The notes below the pieces were generated by a model, which did not search any database, had not been told where the DNA came from, and worked only from the letters and a program-made list of their open reading frames with translations. Of a DNA stretch of 11,374 nucleotides, positions 7,251 through 11,374 are shown one piece after another (within the stretch, counting starts at the first letter, position 1; every line of letters begins with the position of its first letter). The stretch is taken from the NCBI GenBank assembly GCA_023413015.1, contig JAEZQR010000037.1:1-11374 (forward strand), written 5' to 3'. Made by a program: the position numbers and the translations under genes. Source of the stretch: Pseudomonadota bacterium. Lineage in GTDB: Bacteria; Pseudomonadota; Alphaproteobacteria; Sphingomonadales; Sphingomonadaceae.

Positions 7251-8402
7251 TCAGGCGCCCCAGACTTCACGCGCATAGGTCAGGAAGTTGCGCCCTAGGA
7301 TCTTCTCGATCATCCGCTCCTTGTAGCCGCGCCGGCGCAGCCGATCGGCAAGCTCGCGGAATTGCGTCGGCCCCTGGAGGTCGGCCACGAATGGAAGCGT
7401 GTCCGGGTTCTCGCCCTTGGCGCCGATCCCGGCCTTGCGACGGTCCGCGATCTCCTTCGCGATCCGCGCGCGGTAGGCGGCCATGTCGTCGACGCCCGTG
7501 ATCCCGCCGTCGGTGCCGATGCCGACATGATCCTCGCCGCAGATTCTGACCGCGTGATCGACGTGGGCGACGACGTCCTCGGCGGTCGCGACACTGCGTG
7601 GGTTGAGGAACGGCATGAAGTAGATGCCGACGAAACCGCCGCGCGAGGCGACAAGGCGAAGCTCCTCGTCGGTCTTGTTGCGCGGGAGATCAGTCAGCGT
7701 TCGACAGCCGGTGTGATTGATTGAGATCGGCTGCTTCGAAACCCGCGCGGCCTCAAGGCAGGTTCGCTCGCCGCTGTGCGACAGGTCGACCATCACCCGG
7801 TTGCCGTTCAGGCGCTCGACTACTTCGCGGCCGAACGGTGTCAGCCCGCGGTTGCCCGGCGCCATCGAGCCGTCGCCGATCTGGTTGGCGGGGTTGTAGG
7901 TCAGCTGCACGACGCGCACGCCGAGATCGGCGAAGATGTCGGCGCGCTCGGCCTTGTCTCCCATCATGGCGGCATTCTGGAAGCCGTAGATGATGCCGAT
8001 CTTGTTCTCGGCCTTCGCGCGCAGGATATCGGCGGCGGTCAGCACCTTCAGAAGATCATCCGGGTGCCGGCGTAGGCGGCTGTCCCAGAGCCCGATCTCT
8101 TTGATGCTATGCTCGAACGGCTCCATGTTGCCCGCGACATAGCCGATCGTGCAGTTGATCGCCGTGACGCCCGATGCCCGGGCGTCGGCGATCACGCGCG
8201 GCTCGAACGGTCGGCGCTTGGATTCGCCCGCCTCGGCGTCCGCAGGCGTCGCGTTCGGATTCGACAGGCCACCCAGCGCGTTGACGATGATCATGTCCGT
8301 GTCCGGCGTGGTGGCGGCGGAGACGAGGCCCGGAACCATCGCCGCCCCGGTACCGGCGATCGATAGGAAGGCGCGACGGCCGATAGCTGATGGCTGGTCC
8401 AT
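7251..8402 (-). CDS. M19 (membrane/renal) dipeptidase-like protein, Tat-exported, with missing metal ligands
   Basis: A 383-residue protein with a twin-arginine signal (GRRAFLSIAGTGAAM, RR at 9-10, cut near 29). The M19 barrel is recognisable: DLSHSG with H209, INHTGCRTLTDLPRN with H230, GIGTDGG with D298 and the C-terminal GRNFL. Unlike active renal dipeptidase relatives, the N-terminal HxD zinc motif is absent: the site reads IIVNALGGL, and no His occurs before residue 98. The bridging Glu (GVEGG) is Q142 in YGFQNA, and the substrate-site His of LTHS is Y169 in QLTYN. One metal site is therefore apparently lost. It may be a mononuclear hydrolase or a non-peptidase relative. ATG at 8402 was chosen over GTG at 8414 because GAGGAG lies 4 bases upstream; this site overlaps the stop codon of the amidohydrolase gene, which argues for coupling (8-base gap). 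Confidence 0.9.
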   Translation of the reverse strand: MDQPSAIGRRAFLSIAGTGAAMVPGLVSAATTPDTDMIIVNALGGLSNPNATPADAEAGESKRRPFEPRVIADARASGVTAINCTIGYVAGNMEPFEHSIKEIGLWDSRLRRHPDDLLKVLTAADILRAKAENKIGIIYGFQNAAMMGDKAERADIFADLGVRVVQLTYNPANQIGDGSMAPGNRGLTPFGREVVERLNGNRVMVDLSHSGERTCLEAARVSKQPISINHTGCRTLTDLPRNKTDEELRLVASRGGFVGIYFMPFLNPRSVATAEDVVAHVDHAVRICGEDHVGIGTDGGITGVDDMAAYRARIAKEIADRRKAGIGAKGENPDTLPFVADLQGPTQFRELADRLRRRGYKERMIEKILGRNFLTYAREVWGA

Positions 8403-8410
8403 GCGGCTCC

Positions 8411-9844
8411 TCACTGCGCCGGGATTTCGCCGGGGCCGATCGGGCGATAGTCGCCGCGATCGAAGCGGTGGCCACGCTTGACCGTGAACATCACGCTGCG
8501 CAGGTTCCGCAGATCCTGAAGCGGGTTCTTCTCGACCACGACGAAGTTGGCGAGCTTGCCCGCCGCGATCGTACCCATCCGCGCCTCCTCGCCGATCGTC
8601 ATGGCGCCGACGAGCGTGGCCGAGCGGATGACCTGCGCCGGTGGCATGCCCGCCCTCTCGGCCAGGAGCACCAGCTCCTCGTGGAGCGCGGGGTAAGGGT
8701 CCTTAGGTTCGGTGGCGCCGTCGGTGCCGGTCGAGAGCTCGACCCCCTCGCGCCAGGCCTGGTTCGTCAGCCGGGCGGCGAGATCGAGGTTGCAGTGGTA
8801 CGGCTTGGCGCCCGGCTTCGCCGCCTGCTTGTCGGTCTGCGCATAGACGCGGATCGTCGGATCGAGGATGATGCGCTGACGCTTCATCTCCCGGAAGAGC
8901 CCGGCCATCACTGGATTGTCGCCGTCCTTGAACTGGGCGTAGTCGACCGGAAAGCGGTCCTGATAGCTCTGCGGCCGGTTCGCGGAGACCTGATAGGCGA
9001 GATAGCAGGTGTGCGAGATCACATCGGGCGCGGCCGCGATCACGTCGGCCGGCGGTGTCGGGAACACCATCCCGTGCGCCCAGACGCGCAGGCCCTGACC
9101 ATGTGCTTCGGCAGCAAGCGCCTTCACGAGATGCGGCGGCAAGTTGGCGTAGATCTTGAGCCCGGTCGCCGAGGTGCCGCGCGCCATCGCAACCGCGAGC
9201 CGCAGGTCGGTATCGTCGGTGATCGCTTGCATCCAAGGCACGCCGCCAGCTTTGGCGCCGAGCGAGGCGACGCGCGTTCGCGGGTCCTCGAAGAAGCTCG
9301 GACCGGCGACGAGCACCGAATAGAAGATATCGGGTCCTTCGATCTCGCCCACGCGGGCGGCACGCGCCAGCTCGGCGATCGACCGAACATCGTCGGCCAT
9401 GTCGCGGATGGCCGTGATCCCGCTGTACAGCCCCCGGCGCATTTCGGCCTCGGCAGCCTTGCGGTTCGGCGGGGTGGCGAGATGCTGGTGACTGTCGATG
9501 AGGCCGGGCAGAAGATAGCGTCCGTGTAGCTCGACGATCCGCGCGCCCTGCAAGGTGGCCGGGGTCAACCGGGCGCTCGGCACTACCTCCCGGATGATCG
9601 GGCCGTCGGTGACCACCGCCATATCGGCTCGTGCTGGACCGCCGGTGCCGTCGATCAGGGTGGCACCGCGATAGATCACGATCTGCCCTTCGGTCGCCGG
9701 AGCGAAGAGCTGCGGCGCGCCGCCGGCTGCAACGACACTCGCAGGGGAGAGGGTATCTGGCGCTGCGCCAGCCGGAGCCGCGCTCGGGACCGTCGCCCAA
9801 ACGGCAAGCAGCGCTGCCGCGCCGAACGAAACCAGTCGAACCAT
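8411..9844 (-). CDS. Exported amidohydrolase (imidazolonepropionase-like)
   Basis: A 477-residue metal-dependent hydrolase with a signal peptide (MVRLVSFGAAALLAVWATVPSAA). The N-terminal beta-sandwich IYRGATLIDGTGG leads to the barrel. The metal set looks complete: H119 and H121 in LIDSHQHL, K230 in GLKIYANL (probable carboxylated bridging Lys), H257 in VWAHGM, H278 in ISHTCYL and D375 in STGTDGA. The C-terminal MGTIAAGKLANFVVVEKNPL completes the sandwich. Related enzymes hydrolyse imidazolone rings, cyclic amides or Xaa-Arg/Lys dipeptides; export argues for a periplasmic substrate rather than histidine breakdown. ATG at 9844 is preferred to GTG at 9856 because it gives a compact signal peptide and has AGGG upstream. 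It is the first gene of the minus-strand block, so the promoter should lie above 9845; TATACA at about 9933-9938 on the minus strand is a possible -10 without a good -35. Confidence 0.95.
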   Translation of the reverse strand: MVRLVSFGAAALLAVWATVPSAAPAGAAPDTLSPASVVAAGGAPQLFAPATEGQIVIYRGATLIDGTGGPARADMAVVTDGPIIREVVPSARLTPATLQGARIVELHGRYLLPGLIDSHQHLATPPNRKAAEAEMRRGLYSGITAIRDMADDVRSIAELARAARVGEIEGPDIFYSVLVAGPSFFEDPRTRVASLGAKAGGVPWMQAITDDTDLRLAVAMARGTSATGLKIYANLPPHLVKALAAEAHGQGLRVWAHGMVFPTPPADVIAAAPDVISHTCYLAYQVSANRPQSYQDRFPVDYAQFKDGDNPVMAGLFREMKRQRIILDPTIRVYAQTDKQAAKPGAKPYHCNLDLAARLTNQAWREGVELSTGTDGATEPKDPYPALHEELVLLAERAGMPPAQVIRSATLVGAMTIGEEARMGTIAAGKLANFVVVEKNPLQDLRNLRSVMFTVKRGHRFDRGDYRPIGPGEIPAQ

Positions 9845-10097
9845 CCCTGCCCCCACTAACGTCCCATACTGGCGTCATTTTTCGACGATTGGAAGCAGGG
9901 CTGTAGCGGGCGGAACCGAGCTTCGGCACTGTATATGCGACTAGGGTCGCGGGTTCCCGACGATGTGAAAGGATGGTCCCGAACTTTTCCGACACCGCCT
10001 GAGGCACGTCGGTCGGGCCATGGGGTACCGGAGCGCGTCCTGCGGCCGGCGTTGAGGAGCCCTTATTGTGAAATCTTCGAGCTACTTACCGCTCGGT

Positions 10098-10130
10098 GGT
10101 GCCCAGGAAAGGACGGGGCCTTTCGGCACC
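10098..10130. repeat. Long interrupted hairpin
   Basis: Outer arms GGTGCC (10098-10103) and GGCACC (10125-10130) and inner arms GAAAGG (10107-10112) and CCTTTC (10119-10124) pair perfectly. The only interruptions are a 3-base bulge (CAG) on the left and a 6-base loop (ACGGGG). On the plus strand it is followed by AAAAA. The total of 12 bp of stem is more than chance would often give. No T-run follows on either strand, so it is not a typical terminator. It may be a structured RNA element, an operator or a remnant of a mobile-element end. Confidence 0.55.
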
Positions 10131-10173
10131 AAAAATGGCGAAAATCTGCGGTTAGCTGTCGATGCTTCCCGCT

Positions 10174-10197
10174 GACTTCGTACCTCGACTTCGTACC
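10174..10197. repeat. 11-bp direct repeat in tandem
   Basis: GACTTCGTACC occurs at 10174-10184 and again at 10187-10197 with two bases (TC) between, a 13-bp period. It lies just beyond the 3' end of the fumarate hydratase remnant. It could be a duplicated protein-binding site or slippage scar; only two copies are present. Confidence 0.6.
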
Positions 10198-10218
10198 GGA
10201 TGACAAGCGCAGCCCTGT

Positions 10219-10667
10219 TCAGGACTCATGCCACCTGGACGGGTTGAGCATCGCGAACTTGGTCTTCTCTCGATCAGAGTGAACTTGTCCTTGTCGCAGC
10301 CGCCGTTTCGACGTGTAGAGGCTTCTCCGGGTGCATGTAGGCGCGGCGCACGCCTTCGTTCACCATCTCCTCGACCGTCATGGTCCGGCCGGACCTTCCT
10401 CCAGCTCGTAGGCGCGATCCAGCGCGCGGATATAGTCCATCGGGTGATAGTAGGAGATGAACTCCTGACCGAGTTCGGAAGGAGACGCCGCACGACCGTT
10501 ATCTCCTGCCCCGCAGCGCCTTGGGTCCTCAAGAGAGAAGACAAGGCCGGTCTACGACTACATCTAGCAATGGCAGTCTATGCTGCCACGAAGCATGTGG
10601 TGAAGAACCAAAGTGCGTCGGCAGCCGATTCGATGACGTCTTCTTGGTGGATTACAGGCACTTGCAT
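10219..10667 (-). pseudogene. Decayed fumarate hydratase class I (fumA-type) fragment
   Basis: Four collinear pieces of a class I (iron-sulfur) fumarase are found in different frames. From ATG at 10667, with GGGGA just upstream, the frame reads MQVPVIHQEDVIESAADALW and stops at 10578; this matches the N-terminal QEDxIxSxADALQF of the family. At 10470-10387 another frame reads QEFISYYHPMDYIRALDRAY then ELEEGPA and stops at 10378. At 10381-10340 a third frame reads MTVEEMVNEGVRRAYMHPEK. At 10269-10237 the pieces end with EKTKFAMLNPS, the motif that follows the glycine-rich turn, then stop at 10219. The pieces between them (including the QDTG iron-sulfur region) and the whole C-terminal half are missing. 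An insertion of roughly 110 bases separates the first two pieces. The gene cannot make an enzyme. A perfect TTGACA (10716-10711) upstream may be its old -35; no matching -10 survives. Identification rests on my recognition of the family, not on a search. Confidence 0.8.
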
Positions 10668-10729
10668 TCCCCGGCTAAGGCGTTGTTCGCGGGCGGTTTT
10701 GGCGTGAGCCTGTCAAGGGGTCCACCAAG

Positions 10730-10743
10730 CCTAGAACTCTAGG
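10730..10743. repeat. Short near-palindrome CCTAGA-AC-TCTAGG
   Basis: Six-base arms are perfectly complementary around AC. It lies just upstream of the TTGACA box and start codon of the decayed fumarase gene (read leftward), where an operator could have been. Short enough to be chance. Confidence 0.3.
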
Positions 10744-10924
10744 TCGTTGAGCCACCGCAAGAAAATAAAAACCATGATTTCCCCACTTGCGCACGTTCAG
10801 AATCGGGCACAGGATTTGGTTCAGGGACCGGGGGGTCACTACTACATTCAGTAGAACGTCACGGAACCGTCATCCGGGTTTCGAGACAGATACAGATGTT
10901 GGGTGACTACTTGGTTCTAGCTGA

Positions 10925-10989
10925 GTGGGCGGCAGGACGGAGGGCCTAATCTCCAATCCCGCCGCACTCTCAGCCGGTTTGCCGCCCAC
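10925..10989. repeat. 10-bp inverted repeat with 45-base interior
   Basis: GTGGGCGGCA (10925-10934) and TGCCGCCCAC (10980-10989) are perfect complements. They enclose 45 bases of mixed sequence about 100 bases upstream of the SinR-like gene. It could be a stem of an RNA leader or small RNA, or ends of a tiny mobile remnant; neither is shown. Confidence 0.5.
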
Positions 10990-11090
10990 CGCGGAGCGGA
11001 TCGGTTGCGAGCGTCTTGCGACACAAGCACGCTATAGCAACTCGACTCCATTCGGAAGGGAGGTCATTTCGTGAACAGAAAGACCTACCA

Positions 11091-11374
11091 ATGTCGAATA
11101 ACCAGTTCGTTTCGTACGACCTCTATCAGCCCGGGCAGAATTACGAGAAGGTCGCAGAGCGCATCCGGAGCTTGGGAGTAGCTACGCGCGTCCACAAGTC
11201 GCTCTGGTATGTAAATTCCAGTTACACCGCTGATGTCGGCGCAAAGCACATTTGGCAGGTGATGGACGCCAACGACAAGTTGCTCGTCATAGACGCTTCC
11301 AACAATACGTTCGCTGCCTACAACACTGACCCTGCGGCGCTTACGGTTATGCAAGATCAGTGGCTCAAGAAGGC
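11091..11374 (+). CDS. SinR family protein, Cas2-like fold (runs off right edge)
   Basis: 94 codons are visible and no stop is reached; family members are about 90-100 residues, so nearly the whole protein is here. The N-terminus MSNNQFVSYDLYQPGQNYEK is the family signature (YDL-x-PGQNY, like the first strand of Cas2). It is followed by RIRSLGVATRVHKSLWYVNS, corresponding to the family's 'lesTWiv' strand, and by MDANDKLLVIDASNN. The end is QDQWLKKA. These small proteins share the ferredoxin-like fold of Cas2/VapD and are annotated as SinR family; their function is poorly known, possibly nuclease or toxin-like. It has nothing to do with Bacillus SinR regulators. No Cas1 gene or CRISPR array is in view, so a CRISPR role is unlikely. 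No in-frame start lies upstream and the ribosome site is weak (AAAGA). A GTG 20 bases upstream, out of frame, has a much better ribosome site. Confidence 0.83.
   Translation, partial: MSNNQFVSYDLYQPGQNYEKVAERIRSLGVATRVHKSLWYVNSSYTADVGAKHIWQVMDANDKLLVIDASNNTFAAYNTDPAALTVMQDQWLKK

Larger units (their letters stand above)
9845..10218. other. Intergenic region upstream of the minus-strand block
   Basis: No supportable gene. Open frames here have no ribosome site and no family likeness. The region should hold the promoter of the amidohydrolase-led block, read leftward, but no standard -35/-10 pair is clear. It contains the interrupted hairpin at 10098-10130 and the tandem repeat at 10174-10197, described separately. 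Confidence 0.5.
10668..11090. other. Non-coding stretch between fumarase remnant and SinR-like gene
   Basis: No gene can be supported. It is visibly less GC-rich than the left side, with A/T-rich bases near 10760-10780. It holds a near-palindrome CCTAGA-AC-TCTAGG (10730-10743) and a 10-bp inverted repeat (10925-10989). A TATAGC at 11033-11038 could be a -10 for the gene at 11091, but TTGCGA copies at 11005 and 11016 are at the wrong distance (22 and 11 bases). No tRNA, IS end or attachment site could be recognised. Confidence 0.5.

Noticed and set aside
6357..7298. Plus-strand open frame opposite the BASS transporter
   Set aside because: The product is full of His, Asp, Arg and Gln, the mirror of a hydrophobic membrane protein; it is a shadow frame.
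8390..9529. Plus-strand open frame opposite the amidohydrolase and the end of the dipeptidase-like gene
   Set aside because: No recognisable domain and no ribosome site; the minus strand here has complete amidohydrolase motifs.
9935..10282. Plus-strand open frame of 115 codons in the gap
   Set aside because: No ribosome site, no family likeness, and it overlaps the recognisable fumarase remnant on the other strand.
10228..10707. Plus-strand open frame of 159 codons in the gap
   Set aside because: It covers the fumarase remnant in antisense and its product has no domain; it is open only because of base composition.
10668..10826. Minus-strand open frame without a start reading into the region upstream of the fumarase remnant
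   Set aside because: It has no ATG/GTG with a ribosome site and no family I can name, so it is not supportable as a gene.
11091..11374. CRISPR-Cas locus suggested by the Cas2-like protein
   Set aside because: No repeat-spacer array and no cas1 or effector gene in the window; the protein has the SinR-family rather than the classical Cas2 pattern.

Overview
The window is GC-rich and densely coded, and most genes have hydrophobic or Tat-type export signals. A TonB-dependent receptor, an exported M28 peptidase, PQQ-type accessory proteins and an imidazolonepropionase-like amidohydrolase together suggest an alphaproteobacterium, most likely a sphingomonad. This taxonomic guess is inference from gene style; the window holds no rRNA or other marker gene.

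Layout. Positions 1-697 (minus) hold the N-terminal third of a TonB-dependent receptor that runs off the left edge. It is divergent from an exported M28 zinc aminopeptidase-type protein (820-2472, plus). That gene converges on a long minus-strand block, and the two stop codons lie in the two arms of one small hairpin. Read in the direction of transcription (9844 down to 2479), the block encodes an exported amidohydrolase, a Tat-exported M19 dipeptidase-like protein, a bile-acid:sodium-symporter (BASS) family transporter, an ornithine cyclodeaminase/mu-crystallin family enzyme, a PQQ-catabolism-associated beta-propeller protein, a PQQ-dehydrogenase-associated solute-binding protein, and an aldo/keto reductase. 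Gaps are +8, +27, -4, +65, -25 and +47 bases, so one operon, or two operons split at the 65-base gap, is likely.

A plausible joint role (inference) is peripheral catabolism. The amidohydrolase and dipeptidase-like protein would hydrolyse an amide or peptide-like compound in the envelope, the BASS carrier would import an organic-acid product, and the cyclodeaminase-family enzyme and aldo/keto reductase would process an imino, amino or carbonyl intermediate. The two PQQ-type accessory proteins normally sit beside a quinoprotein dehydrogenase, but none is present here. The M19 protein has lost the HxD and bridging Glu metal ligands while keeping the other three active-site residues, so its activity is uncertain.

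Positions 9845-11090 form a 1.2 kb stretch without an intact gene. It contains decayed, collinear pieces of a class I fumarate hydratase gene on the minus strand (10219-10667), a strong interrupted hairpin, an 11-bp tandem repeat and two further inverted repeats. At the right edge (11091 onward, plus) a small SinR-family/Cas2-like protein begins and runs off the window. This right-hand part is visibly less GC-rich than the catabolic block and looks like a junction between conserved chromosome and accessory DNA.
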